64,000 bases of DNA from Albula goreensis (lineage: Eukaryota; Chordata; Actinopteri; Albuliformes; Albulidae), in NCBI GenBank assembly GCA_022829145.1, contig CM040743.1:27207646-27271645 (forward strand), given 5' to 3'. The notes beneath the pieces were generated by a model that was given only the letters and a program-made list of their open reading frames with translations, did no database searches and was not told the origin of the DNA. Below, one piece after another: positions 34,800-47,549 of the stretch. The position numbers and the translations under genes are program-made. The stretch's first letter is position 1; every line of letters starts with the position of its first letter.

Positions 34800-37100
34800 C
34801 AGAATATTTTTTTTGCCATTTTCAGTTCGTCACCACTCCACTCTATCACACATACATCACGATTTACACTACAGAGAACAGGAAAACAGCATTGATCAGA
34901 TGTGAGTAATGTAACAGAACACTTGGAAGAATGATGCAGCAGTTTGTTATGCAGCTCTGAAGTGGGTGGACTGGGCACTGACTTTACTGACCCACGTAGC
35001 AACAGAGCTTACAGACTGAGGTTGTGGAAGCATGGAGTCTGGAGTCATTACCCACTAGCAATGTCATAGATTTGATCTGCTTCATTAGAATGGAACATAA
35101 ACAATCATAGTTATTTTAAACATCTGACTATTTGGATATTTATGTATAACATCATTTATTTATGTTTTACCTCCTTATTCCACCTGAATTGAATTATGTG
35201 ATCAGCCACACCCACCGTGAACCTTGCCCACAGTCACAGAAGGGAGCAGCCCTACACAGCCCCCCTGCTCCGGTTTTCACACTGCAGATGCGAGACCATA
35301 AACTATTGCTTGTGTCACTGGACAAGCATTAAGATAGCATATGTTCACTTCATGAACCTACAAAAGCATTTGAATTCCATATTTTGACATTATTGCAAAA
35401 TCCTTGTGAAAATATATGCACAGCCATCGCTAGTGAGGCACATTTTGCATGACATTACATTATAGGGTTCATTTACTTCCACTTATTTTCATGGTGCAGT
35501 TGTGTTTTCTGCTGTGGGATACACAGTTCCTCTGCAAACATGTACCCATACTGACAGAGGTGCATGTTTCTTGGGCCATCTGAAACATCACTGGTAGCAT
35601 CTAGATAGCATGTATGATGCTGCATTTATATAAAACACTAGCAATTAGACAAGTTCGCATTAGAATAATTTTATTAATACATTGCACAACACATTACGCA
35701 TTTCATAATGCTATGGGCTCTGTGCTCGTGAACAGTGGATTTATGACTGACAATGTCACTACATGCAGCACATTTATGAATTACGAAAATGCTAAATTAG
35801 GAACAATTAGAATTAACATGAGCACTGTAGAGCTGGATGATGTTTTTCAGTCAGAAAAAAGATGTGAGTGCCAGAAAAAGATGTAAAACTGCAAAATGAT
35901 TGCTAAGAGTCACATGGAATAAACATGGAAGTAAAATGTATGAAAAAGTGCAATTTATGAAAATATGTTACATTCCAAAAGGGATCTACAACTATTTTCA
36001 ATTACTTTTATGACTTTGAAAACATAGGAACAACACCACTGCCTGAAGCAACTCCTGTTCTTCATTCAGACTAATCAAACCAGGAATGAAGGAATGGTTC
36101 CAGGACATCAACACATGTTTTTAAAGAGCTGAAAATGTTTCTAGAAAAAAAACAATAATATTTCTGAAAATAATCACTTGAACTGTACCTTGGCCCCAAA
36201 AAGGGGAACCATTGGGTACACTGCCAGCTGACTTCAGTAAAGCAATGATACATAGACAGATATAGAACAGGGTTTAAAAAATGCATGGAAAACAGATGGT
36301 AACATCAAGTTGTATGGATATATGCAATACACACTGCTTGATATTGTTTTACTTGTCAAATCTAACTTTACTTACATGGCTATTTTGTCACACTGTTTGG
36401 AAAAAAAACAATATACAAGTTCTATTAGACATGAAGCGATCAAATTCTAAGTACAAATGTAATAATCACTTTAGAGCAGTCTTCTGAGTCTTCTTAAAGT
36501 ATCACCTCAGGCATTCTACAGAAGGAGAGACAGCGGGGCTTGTTGATATTCTACTTCAAAATAGTGATATATGATTTGCAAACCAGCAATGGTGAAGTAC
36601 CTGAAGACAGAGAACTTCAAATAGGCGTTCAGAGAGGCATATCAATATAATATGGGTATAGTTTTCAGTTTACTTTAAAAAATGGCCTGGTTGCCATAAG
36701 GTACAGAAATGTGGCTAAGCAACATATACATGACTTTCATGATCTGATCCACAGAGATTAATTTAAGTTTTACAATTATATGTATATTTCATTCTTTAAG
36801 AAATAAAACCACGTTATTTTTGAGGAGGTACGTAAAAGTATCAAAAACTACAATAAACAATTTGTCAAAATTCTGTAATAAGTCTGTTGCTCCTAACCCA
36901 CACAGACTTAAAGACACCTAAATTAACTTGTTGCCATCTTTACAGAGGCAACAAATGCTTTGCTTTCAAAGGCATCAACAGCTGTTCGGCAACAAAGCAA
37001 AAGAGATAAATTAACAGCAAATTACGTTATGAAGAATCACTGATGATTTGTAAGAGAAACACTTATGGTAATATAAAACTGATGCTACTCCACATGAATA
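34800..37100. other. Intergenic, nothing recognised
   Basis: AT-rich sequence. Open frames such as 35614-35886 have no domain. If pianp continues leftward, its cytoplasmic exon could be in this direction, but none is recognisable. Confidence 0.35.
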
Positions 37101-37110
37101 GTAGTTTGAG

Positions 37111-37111
<1 letters not shown>

Positions 37112-37190
<79 letters not shown>
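37112..37190. repeat. (AC)n microsatellite
   Basis: 79 bases of uninterrupted AC dinucleotide. Open frames across it (poly His-Thr or Cys-Val) are artefacts. Confidence 0.99.
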
Positions 37191-37194
<4 letters not shown>

Positions 37195-38356
37195 CCCACC
37201 ACTGTGCCACCCTCTCTTACCAGAGCTGCATTTCTCACCTGTCTCTGTCAGAGGGTGTGCTCTGCAATGTTTGCCTGCTTCCCTCTGGCGCCAGGGAGCA
37301 TGGGAGAGAGAGAGTAAGAGAGGGAGCCATGCCATGGGAGAGAGGTGGTGGCTGCCAAGAACGTCGGCGATCATAACTGTAGTAAAGGAATGGGAAGGAG
37401 AAGCTCCAGTTCAATATCACAACTTCTGTGTCTGTTTTATAATGCATCTATCTATTCATATTAAGTGATTGGTACCTTAAATCAAATGTACGATAATGGA
37501 AATATATACCACCATATCCATTTGATCCTTTTTAAAACATATTTCACATATTTATGTATTTCAGTGTTTTCTGTCATTTAAATGATGAAGTATACAGCAA
37601 TATGTAGATACATATTGACGGTGAGATACAGAGTTACATAGTACAAGCATTCTACCAGCTTTTGAGGCATAAAAGCAGCTGCTAAAATATACATTACTAA
37701 AAAGTATCAAAAGATGGAAATCGCCATTAAGATGGAAGGGTGGAGATTTTGCAAATGAAGAGTTGATCTCTTTAATTAGAGATGGTCTTCTCTAATACGT
37801 CCAAAAATGACCCTCTTTAAGTCAACTGAACAGCAAACAATAACATGATATAGGTTACACAGTCATGGGATAATCGTATGACTGGAGGAACTTCAGTCAC
37901 ACACCCAAATATTAAGTACACTGCCGGCTATGGTAAAGGTACTGTTAATTGTATATGTCCTTGCGTCCAGATCCTATAAAAGCACAGTTGCTTTGGTCCA
38001 TCGCACAACAAACACGTGTGTTTTCTATTTCAGAACACGTGTTTCTTGTGTGATGGACCCATGATTGTGAGAAATGGCTCACAATCATAAATACCTTTAA
38101 GTCAGTGACCACAGGTCATGCACCTATTTAAAGATAAACAGCCATTCTCTCATAATTTCTAAGAAATACCTAAAACACAACGTTACTGATGGTTAACATG
38201 GATCTACATTTGGGCTTACCAGTTTAAAGAACTAGGCGCGGTGCGACCCTCTTTGTTTCTTGGTAAGCTTTATGCGCCTCCAAACACAGAATTCCTCGAT
38301 AAACATTCCTAATAGCAGGGGGCCATCACTTCTCTCCCTCTTACTGTGAGCGAGAG

Positions 38357-38359
<3 letters not shown>

Positions 38360-38413
<54 letters not shown>

Positions 38414-38418
38414 ATGTT
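38360..38418. repeat. (GT)n microsatellite
   Basis: About 22 uninterrupted GT units followed by imperfect tatg repeats, preceded by a short gagagagcg purine stretch. Confidence 0.98.
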
Positions 38419-38664
38419 TGGATCACAGTACTTTTTTGTACCACACTTTAATTTTACAGTCATGTAAAATGTTTGTGTTGGAAAAAATACTTGAAGTCTC
38501 CAAGATGACAAATGTGTCTCTCAGCATAGCAACTAAACTATTCACTTGAACTGCCTGTTCCTCTCTGTGAACTCTCCTCCCTAAACTTGAGTATATTAAT
38601 GTTTAGTATCAATGCAATGCACATGAAGAGCAGATTCTCAAAATGATAATCAAAAAAGGTAACT

Positions 38665-39267
38665 TGTGTTCCCATAGGTTTGCCTCCTATATGTAAAAAT
38701 AAGTCCTGAGAAAATCTTCAGGCACTCATCCACCATATAACTCATTATGCTGGGACCAGGGAGGAGAGGAGAAACCCATCTTAAGCTGGGCCTGGAACAA
38801 GCCCCACTGCTCAGTTTTTCTGCTTTGGTCTTGCACGCTCAGTTTTGTTCTGTCAAGCTCAGTTTTTTCTGCATTACCCTACAAGTTCAGTCTTTCTTCC
38901 CTCAATATCTAATTTTCTTCAAGAAGCTTTGGTTCTGAGATATCCTGTGGTATTTGGATTTTTCATTTTTGGTGTTTGGCTACTATTGCAGGTGACTCCT
39001 TTGTCATTCCTCAAGAGAGATAGACAAGAATCTTTTTAAATTATTTCTTTGGTAGCTTGAACTTGGTGAATTAAAGAATAGTTCATATTTTAATAGTGAT
39101 TATTAACTTAAATCTATGTTAACTTATTTTAAGCATTGGTTAAGTGAGAGTTTTTTTGATAGCGTCACTTGTGTTCAGTATTCAGAGTGTCAGACAAGGG
39201 CATTAATCAGTAGAACCAACTGGATCCAGGGAACCATTATTTTTATTAAATTCTCACTTCCCTGACA
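38665..39267 (+). repeat. Interspersed LTR-like repeat R, copy 2 (full-looking)
   Basis: Starts tgtgttcccatagg and ends ttccctgaca. Its 5' half matches 53,690-53,945 (gggcctggaacaagcccca; tctgctttggtcttgca; aagctcagtttttt) and its 3' half matches 34,560-34,790. About 603 bp, TG...CA ends and no coding sequence make a solo LTR the simplest reading. No target duplication is evident. Confidence 0.65.
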
Positions 39268-40043
39268 CCATGAATGTACAGGTTGCGTAAGATGCAAAAC
39301 AAGCAATCACAAATGTTGTTGCAAAGTGCAGTGGTTCACATCACAGCAGCTTTATTTTCAGGAATAGCTTTATCGAGAGAAAGTGAGAGGAACAAGTGGA
39401 ATGTGTTAGGTTGTTGTAATAACCTTGTTCCAATTGGTGTTCATTTTTTTTTCCGTTATTGGACCAGAGCTGTGTCTTTTTCCAGTAGTATGATGTAGCA
39501 AAGCTTTTTTGTATGCCATATTTTCTTTACTTCCTCCACTGTTTGTTTTGTTAGCCTATACCTAATAAATTAATTTTGAATATATTGTCACTCCAAAACT
39601 GTCTCCTCTTGGCTGGAGTTTAATTCCTATGCTGCAGTATAGCATTATGAAACTGTGCCTTGTTGACCATTATATCTATTACCTGATTACCTGGTAATTT
39701 AGGTTTTATTTTTCTTGACGTTCACTCAGTACTTGTGCCTGGTTGCTCTGTATCCATTTCACAGCACCTTGTTATCTGGATTTGTAAGCATGCTATAACT
39801 GATCTTTCTCCTACTGCAAATTGCGAAATGAGGGTGTTCAATGTTTTTTCTTGTGTAATTACAGCTAGTCTTAGTAAATCAGTCATTAGTAGTTTGGTAT
39901 TTGTGACCGCAAATGAGTCGCTGAATGTGAATATTTTTGCGCTGCAACTATTCCTTAATACATTTTTCCATGAGCAAATTGCAAAAGTGATGTAGCGTGC
40001 ACACTGAAAATACCTGACAGCAATGAGCTATCATAGTACTCAC
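39268..40043. other. Probable pianp intron, nothing recognised
   Basis: Lies on the 3' side of the pianp transmembrane exon (minus strand), so it should be intron if the gene continues. I looked for an exon completing the Cys/Trp codon and carrying a basic juxtamembrane segment and did not find one. Confidence 0.4.
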
Positions 40044-40984
40044 CAGAGTTTGGTAGTTATGATGACTGCAGACACAATTAAAATCGAGGAGATGGTCACT
40101 GTGACATAGAATTGAGGGTCAACTGAAAGAGAGAGAGGTCAGTGCAACCTGCCCCAGACAAAAGGGAAATCCTTTTAAAAGGAAAGGTATATGATTCCAA
40201 CAGTTTACTCTACAATAGGCTCAAAGTATAATGGGAGCTACCCTCAGCTATCATTGCTAGGACCTCAAGTCTGAATTCAGTTAAAATTTGTCCATACTTT
40301 GATAACTGCATGTTTGCCTTTGTATCCTCACAAATGTACATTATTAAGTTTAGTGATCACCAATTTATTCACATTATTAATAAAATTATTGCATTGAAAA
40401 AAAATTATAAGTAAAATGTCCAGTAAATATTGTCTGATTTCAAATCTTAAACTTCAAGCGTACCTACCTTCCTCTGGTTTCTCATGGAATTCTCCTTCTC
40501 CCCTTTCCTCTCTCTCTCCCAGTAAGGTCTGCTGCGGTCCGGTGGTTGGAGAACCCCAAGGTTTGGTAACCAAATGATATTGATCCATTTGTTGGCCAGA
40601 CACAAACTGGCTTGTCTCATCATCACTTGGCTCTGTGGGACCCCAGATAACTGCCCAGAGTGGGGTGGGAGTGGCCTGGGTTGTGATGAACAGCTGAGGT
40701 GAGAGTGGCTCTCTTTGTGGCTCTCTCACCTCCTCCCTTTCACCTCCTCGCTTTACTCCCCTTTTCTGACCTCCATCACATGACAAGGGGCGAATCGCCA
40801 CGGCAGCCAGGAGACAGTAGACAGTGGCCAATCGGGTGATAGGAGAGAGGGAGCTGAAACAGGGATAGAGAGAGAGAGAGAAATGGGTTAATTCAGTACA
40901 GTGTGGACACTACAGAGAAAGGGGTCAGCGTGTCCATATGCTAGCCTCGCTTCCTCCCTTTGCTCCACCTTACCATCTCTCCAT
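40044..40984 (-). CDS. pianp: PILR-alpha-associated neural protein, N-terminal and transmembrane exons
   Basis: PIANP is a type I membrane glycoprotein of neurons that binds PILR-alpha. Three exons fit: 40984-40974 (ATG GAG AGA TG, donor GTAAGG), 40853-40468 and 40122-40044, with AG acceptors and GT donors and phases that agree. The protein starts MERCSLSPIT followed by a hydrophobic stretch ending AIRPLSC, a good signal peptide. A Lys/Arg/Glu-rich segment (QKRGVKRGGEREE) follows, then the conserved block PLWAVIWGPTEPSDDE (human PWAIVWGPT, recalled), a Pro/Gly/Glu-rich stalk, and GVDPQFYVTVTISS leading into the transmembrane segment (residues about 137-157). VDPQFYVT spans the exon junction, supporting the model. 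The exon ends in phase 2, and the cytoplasmic exon(s) were not found in the window. Identity rests on these two blocks and on proximity to usp5, also near PIANP in human 12p13. Confidence 0.85.
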
Positions 40985-42030
40985 CGCTACAGTCGTTCAC
41001 AGCAAAGCAGCTCTTCCGACCATCTTTCCTGAATAAGAATGAGGAAGAGACGGTTTACTCTGTCACACTCGCTGATACAGAAAGCAAAGGACAGTCATGG
41101 AGAGCAGTGAAGAGTGATAAAATATTCCACATGTACAAACAGAATCAGATGCTCACAAAGTAAACTGCTCTAAAATGTACACACTTTAAAAATCAGATTG
41201 ATCAAACACACTTTCTACACATTTTTCACAAAAACGTGCACACCTGCAAATGACATTAACCATGGGCACATGCGCATGCATCTCTCTCGCTTGGGAGACA
41301 GATAAAATCACGCTCTTCTAGATAAGCTCTCACTCATCTAGAACTCTTCACAAACATCTCCAATAAACACTGTCATCTGTGCATGACTACACACAGGATA
41401 CACAAGATATACACTGACATGCCTACCTTCTCACAGCAGAAAGAGGGAATGAGGGAGAGAAGGCAGAGGTAGAGAGAGAAAAAGCATTAGTTGCCTTGGA
41501 AACAGAGACATCAGGCATGTAAGAGGGAGGGAGAAAAAGTGGGAGAGATTTAAATGCTAATTATGCTTTTTTTAACAGGAGCAATTATATTTGACAGATA
41601 CAGACAGAGAAATTGATTTATATGACAGAAATAGACAGGGGATAATTAACAATCTAATTGGCTTCAATTCATTTTAAGGGCCTCTTTATACAGTTAGAAA
41701 GACCATGATAGCCTTCATTGCCAATTAATCATTATAAATAAAGTAGCCATTAATATATAAAAAATAGTGACTTTGTATTATTGTAAACATTGTATTTTTT
41801 ACTTTCACTTTAGTCAGGAAGGGAACAGTCTGTAAGTAAATATTAAACCATGAATACAATGCCAAGAAATGATTTTGAAAGCAACTGTGTTAATAATTAA
41901 CTAATTACCTCTTTAATATTTCTGTTGTACAACTGCTTAAAGAAACAAAATGTATGAACTAAAGATTACATATTAAAAACCACGAGCATGAGGGACTTCA
42001 TTCAATGATCAGAAGGGATAATGCACAGAC
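40985..42030. other. Upstream of pianp; possible 5' UTR and promoter, not resolved
   Basis: Purine-rich (gagaga) and AT-rich stretches. The 5' UTR of pianp should begin in or beyond this interval, but no TATA box or CpG-rich core is evident. Confidence 0.35.
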
Positions 42031-42036
42031 AAATGA

Positions 42037-42180
42037 ATTGGAGTTTGTTAAAAAAGTTTGGGATAAGTTTTTACAGGCAACCCCTCACTCAAATACCTCT
42101 ATCTGTCCAATCTGGTTTTCTGTGCAGGTAGTAAATTGCCATGTACCTCATCTCTCATCACATTCACTTCCTCCCGGCAT
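42037..42180 (+). repeat. Interspersed repeat S, copy 1
   Basis: Similar to 47,695-47,845: ttggagtttgttaaaa, then (a)caaccc/actcactcaaata and aggtagtaaattgccatg with acctcatctc(g/t)cat. Unclassified, non-coding. Confidence 0.7.
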
Positions 42181-42189
42181 AATTCTCAG

Positions 42190-43760
42190 TTCACAGCGTC
42201 ATCTCCCATTAGCGCCCTAGCAGTTGTTGCTCCACCATGGACATGCAGCTCTACCCTTTTTACACTGGATTCCGACCCATGCAGAACGACTTCTGGATAT
42301 AAAGGACCAAGTTCATTGAATTTCCTTTTATTTCCAAATCACTGGATTCCATTTTGAGTGAACTGTATCCATCTAGTAAATTGTTATGAGCTCCCTGGTT
42401 TGTTGTATGTGACTAGCACTGCGCAAGAGTTTTATTGTTTGTAAAAAAAATCTCAGAAACACTTCTGTAATAGGCATTATTTATGGATTGATCTCAACAT
42501 TGCCAGGCTACTGGAGGCCTACCGACCATCATGTTCAGATGTGCATGTTTCTGTCTGCTCCTCGACTGACCTCACCTCTTCCAAAATGGCGATGCCCAGC
42601 CCAGCCCAGCCCAGCAGACACAGCAGACCCTGAGACCCGGGCATAATCACCTAGTATCCACATCATCTGTCACCACCAGTTCCGAATCTTACCCTCTCTT
42701 TCCTTATCCACCACAGACGCTCTGGGAGTCGGTGGGTTCTCTTCTAAATGTCCACTGCCTCCCTCTGCCCTTTTTTTTCATTGAGCACACACAAGCTCTC
42801 CTGAATACAACCTCCACCTGCCTATCCACACTCTGTTTGCCGGGTTTGTTAGCCTTCCCTTACAACCTGAAAAAGCGCGGAACTTGGTGAGTTAACAGAA
42901 TCTTACATGTTGTAGCTGGTATTGGTCTCTGTCATCAGTCTAGCTTTGCTGTCCTGCCAGGCTACTTGATAAAATGCCTCAGTTCTGTTAGCTGTAATCA
43001 TTTTCTAGGTTTTAACTTGTTTGTTACATATTCTGTCATGAATTAAAATATAAAGTTCTGTTCCTATCTACAAGATCCATAAAATGTATTATAAATCACA
43101 GCAGCTCATCTTCTTTGTGTAAACGCTGAGTGTTATTAAATATTTTTCTTGGTACTGCTTATGCAATCTGTAGCCAGACCACTACTGCTGCAATCGCTTT
43201 GTGTTTTCATCCAGTTTTATTAAACAATTGTATGACACTTTTTTGCTGATTAATCACTGTTTATGTGCATCACAAGTTTATCATGTGTGCTTTGATGGCT
43301 ATTCCACATGACTGCTAATGATCTTTTTGTCCATTTTCTTATTCAGCTCACAGCTGAGTTTTAAGTCTTCCTCCCAGTTTTGTTATTGCAGGAAATAGTT
43401 TCATTGTCAACCACTGTACAGATTCCGTTCATTTTCAGTGTTTTTCTACAACAGGATAGCTAAAATGCAAATACAACTTTGTCAATATGCTACTATGTCA
43501 TGTATGATCATTTTCGCTGATGCATACTGCCAACGCTGTGAGGTAAGGGCAATGCATTGACAAGAAAATAAGGCTTATTTTTTTAATCCAATTACATGCT
43601 TGCTCTTAGTCTGTACAACTGACTTACCCTTATCATATAGGAGAATTTGTGCTGCTTGCATCTTAATCAGCTGCCAAAACATTCCAACCGCTCATTTCCA
43701 CATTTGGACTATGTACTGCCTGTACATAGCTAAATGCCAAATGCAGATGGTGCCCTTGCA
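42190..43760. other. Intergenic, nothing recognised
   Basis: Includes a short (cagcc)n-like stretch near 42,595-42,615 and pyrimidine-rich sequence after it. No coding similarity seen. Confidence 0.35.
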
Positions 43761-43763
43761 AGC

Positions 43764-43815
43764 CAGGTTCTGCTCAAGGTTTCTTCCTTAAAATCGGAAG
43801 TTTTTCCTTGAGTTC
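43764..43815 (+). repeat. Common fish interspersed repeat fragment
   Basis: ccaggttctgctcaaggttt then cttccttaaaatcggaagtt and tttccttg. I recognise this as a short motif that recurs very often in teleost genomes (general memory, family name uncertain). Confidence 0.5.
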
Positions 43816-43926
43816 TACCATACAGCCAATTGTAACAAGACACAGCATAAGGCATAATGGTGGCTATTCCCTAACCTACCTCGCCCTTGCACACTCCACA
43901 GTCCCCTGTCCCACCTTACTCTCTCC

Positions 43927-44710
43927 CCATGCTACAAGCGCTCCTGGAGCTGGCGGATTCCACCTGATGGCCATGCCATCAGCTGCCCCATCTGCTCACT
44001 CCACTGACCCCTGTTCTCTCCCTGTCACACCTTCCTCTCTCCCCTGCTACAAGCTCTCCTGGCCAAATTCCACGACAGCCATTCTGTTAGCTTCCCCATC
44101 CTGCATGCTTAGCTGGTATTCCTCCTCCCTCTAGACACATTCACACACATCTGCATACATCCTCACGCATCTACAGAGCAGGTGCACCTGGAACCAATGG
44201 ATTTCACCCAACAGCCGTGCTGTCAGCTGCCCTGCCCCAGCACGCTCTGTTAATCCCCGTCTCACCTTCCCTCTCTCTCCCTGTTACAGGTGCGCCTCAA
44301 GCCAGTGGATTTCACCTGACAGCTGTGCCATCAATTGCTTTGCCTCTGCATGCTAATCCCATCCTGCTTTCCCCCTCACTCCTTGCTACAGGCAAGATTC
44401 CACCCAATGGCCATGACACCAGCTGCTATGCCCCTGCATGCTTTGCTGGTCCCTGCTCTGCTTTCCACCTCTCTCTCTCGCACACATCCATATATGTTGT
44501 TACAACTGGAGCTGGCAGATTCCACCGATGGCCATGCCTTCAGCTGCCACGCCCCTGCATGCCATGCTGGTCTCTGTCTTGCTTTCCTTCTCTCTCCTTT
44601 GAATGCACAGGCATCCACACAAGTAAGTGCAATTGGAGGCTGTAGATTCCACCCGATGGCCATGCCATCAGCTGCCCCATTTCTGTGCCTCTTTTCTCTG
44701 GTCTATGAAT
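43927..44710 (+). repeat. Degenerate minisatellite, about seven ~100-125-bp units
   Basis: Units share a (c)tggagctggcggattccac core, a atggccatgcc(a/t)tcagctgcc block, a CT-rich middle and a tgctaca end. Approximate starts are 43927, 44042, 44175, 44288, 44391, 44505 and 44630. Copies have diverged strongly. Several frames stay open across it on both strands because stop codons are rare in the CT-rich unit. Confidence 0.75.
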
Positions 44711-44829
44711 TTTGGTCCCTCATTTCGGTGCTACTTAAATGCCCGAGCTGCTGACAAGGGCAGAGCTATGGATGGTCACGGCCACCCAAGGGTGAAGCAG
44801 ATGCACATGCAGACAACAAACAATTAACA

Positions 44830-46570
44830 TAACCTTCTTTATCAACAATATTTTCAAACTCCTTTATGTATGCAGCAATATGTGTGAAAGGATGGGTAAC
44901 AGGAATTGTTGTTAACCATTGTTTTTGTCGTAGTTGGCTACCTATTACCTGTCTTTTTGAAGTTTTTTTTTCTTTGCTTTACTTTGCAAAATGTATAGTA
45001 ATATACACTATCTGCATGGTAACATTGGCAGTATCCCCAGGAAAGCTAGCTTGATGTTTTGAGATTTTATGAGTATGAGATTTTTTGAACATTTGTTAAG
45101 ACAATGAGGTTCTTTGCTGCTACCAGACGATAACTGAACTTTTTTGCCACCTAGCCAGCTAGCAAACTCGCTCAAATCGTGAAAACAGAACTAACATGCA
45201 TTAAAGTACTTAAATCACACTGGATTGGTACCAAAACCATTAGCTAGCAAACAGAAATGTATTTGACGACCTTCACTTACAATAAACGGAGCTCGTACAA
45301 ACTGCAATCTTTCAGTCCACTTTGATAATCATGTACGTAGGCTCTCCTACGAGAGCTTCAGCTAATTCCTTAGTGCTACAAATTATCACTGAACAGTTTA
45401 TCTGCAAGTCAAAATCACATACAAAAACAGCTATTAAGACATCATGTAGTGTTCTTTTCAATTGCTAGGATTTTGATTAATTTATGCTGAATGAGTATGC
45501 AGTTTAGACATTGTTGTGGAGAGCGACCATTCTAATTTCAGCTTTATTGCCATCTTCCCTGCTCTCAGTTGTTACTCTAAATAAGGGACATAATTCGTCA
45601 AAGAAGAACAATCCAAGTCATGCAAAATATCAACGCTTTAAAAAGGGATTGTTCCGGTGATGATCGCTTTTTGACAATGCAGCCAAGGAATATTAACAGA
45701 ACCTAGTTTCCATTGTAAGACTAAATGAAGTCTTTACATAGGCAGATCAAATACGGCTTCATTATTAATATAGCTTTAGGACAGAATATAAATATTTGCG
45801 ACTAAAACAGATTATATTCAACAAAGTTTCCCTGAACCTATATGAGTTTGTGGATATCTTTGCCAGAAATCACAAGAACTGTAAAATTCAGCTGCTGTAA
45901 TCTAGAGTTTAAACAGCTTTTATGTTCAGCTGGTATTCTACAGAGGCTTTTGTTCTTATGAGAGCCAAACATTTTTGTTTGTTTGTTACCTTCATTATTC
46001 AGTATGCGCATTGTGAAACTATCAGGCTTGAGAGACTATCATTGTCTTCTTTTTTGTATGGCATTGGAAATAGAATACCAACTCAAAATTTATTTTGCTC
46101 TTATTAGTACTGTAAGTGTTATTTAGTGTTAAATTATTGCACTTGGGTTAGGTTTTATTTATTATGTGATTTTTTTTATGTAAAATTGTTATGTGTAGTT
46201 TTTTATGTTTTTATATTTAAGTATTCTTTAAAAACGGTTAAGATTTAATATATTGGTCAATTTCAAGTTCAAATTTGCCTTAAAATAAGCATTAAAAAAG
46301 CTTATTACGGAAGGAAAGGAGATCAATGCTGTCCCACTATGGAACAGATAAAACAACACACCAGTCGGATGTTTACAAAAATAAACAATCAACATGACGG
46401 ACTAGGGATGCAGATCATAGATGCATATGCTTATAATTAGATTGTAATCAGCATATTAACCAAAATAAAGTTTGTTTTTCAAGAATAAGGGAAATGAGAC
46501 GTTTTTAGCCAGAGGATGTTTTTAATTCAACATGTTTGAAACTTGAAGAGTGCCAAAGAGCTCTTAAAGT
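44830..46570. other. Intergenic, AT-rich, nothing recognised
   Basis: No domain-bearing frames or named repeats seen. Confidence 0.4.
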
Positions 46571-46573
46571 CCT

Positions 46574-46710
46574 GAAAGGTGATATTTTTTTATCTTGTGC
46601 ACACAAGATAAAACTTATTCCCACAAGATAATAACTTGTGTGCACAAAATAAAACTTGTTTGCACAAGATAATAACTTGTGTGCACAAGATAAAAAATAT
46701 CACCTTTTGG
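46574..46710. repeat. Fold-back element made of palindromic subrepeats
   Basis: The two ends are inverted copies: aaggtgatatttttttatct on the left, and the reverse complement of agataaaaaatatcacctt on the right. Between them the palindrome cttgtgtgcacaag and variants recur four times, spaced by gataa(t/a)aa linkers of about 25-30 bases. The whole ~137 bases can fold on itself. It is probably a MITE with subterminal repeats, superfamily unknown. Confidence 0.75.
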
Positions 46711-47545
46711 GATTTTAGGGGCTCCGTAAAATGATGACATGTATAGTAGTAGATTTGTAGGCCTAACATGCATACATTTAACAATTATTTTCAAACATTC
46801 ATACTAATTGGGATTCGTGTCAATAAATATGAATGGACATCAGGATGAGTGTGAGCAACCATTCTCAATGTGATAACCATTTTGTTTCACTTTTGTGACT
46901 GATAGCTTATATTCCTTTTTTTATTTCAATTCGAACCTTGGTAATAAAGTAATATTTTCCACCCGGGTGTCCACGTTTATATAGCCTGCATGAAACAACA
47001 TGGTAAGAACGCACAGGGCTTCTAGTGCCAGACGCGCTTTTAGTAGTCCATCCTCAGAACATTGTAGTTTCAGCACGGCAGACCATGTAAATAACATCCT
47101 TGGTCGCATAATCATGTAGCCTAATGTAAGTGCACTAGGCTACGTAATTCTCTTATCACCATGGTTGTCTTTTCTACGTCCATATGAATTATTCTTCACA
47201 TCTTTCTTTGAACTCGTGACCTTTTCCACTGAGGCCAAGGAAAACTGGTTTGGAAAGGACATATTTTTTTGACTATTCGAATGCAGCTCTTGTCTGTGGA
47301 AACAGGAAAAACATTGCGGGGGTACTGCAGTTTTTAGCCTCCAGAGACTAAAACTACATTTTCTCTACAAAACCAGTTATTTTGTGTAACCAATACTTTG
47401 TCCGCAAACATTTTAATTTTCAGTTTCGTTGCAAATAAATAGACGATAGTAGGTGTTTTGATGATGATATAAAAAAGGTTGAGTTCATACCAACACCAAT
47501 GTACCATGGCTGTCATTTCACAAACGTCTCAACCCATTTCTATTC
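46711..47545. other. Intergenic, nothing recognised
   Basis: No coding similarity or repeat family recognised. Confidence 0.4.
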
Positions 47546-47549
47546 CATG

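Noticed and set aside
37235..37447. Possible cytoplasmic exon of pianp (minus strand)
   Set aside because: The frame is open and has SLAPEGSRQTL-like sequence, but no acceptor completes the TG| codon, and the expected acidic/Gln-rich and C-terminal motifs are absent.
37043..37468. Long open frames encoding poly(His-Thr) or poly(Cys-Val)
   Set aside because: They are translations of the AC microsatellite at 37112-37190. The flanks carry no domain.
38232..38549. Open frames across the GT repeat
   Set aside because: Same cause: dinucleotide repeat read as codons.
44217..44754. Overlapping 95-142-codon open frames on both strands
   Set aside because: They come from the CT-rich minisatellite, where stops are rare. 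No motif, start context or splice evidence.
46590..46700. Possible CRISPR-like spaced repeats
   Set aside because: The palindromic repeats are only ~14 bases with constant AT linkers inside a larger inverted repeat, in a vertebrate genome.
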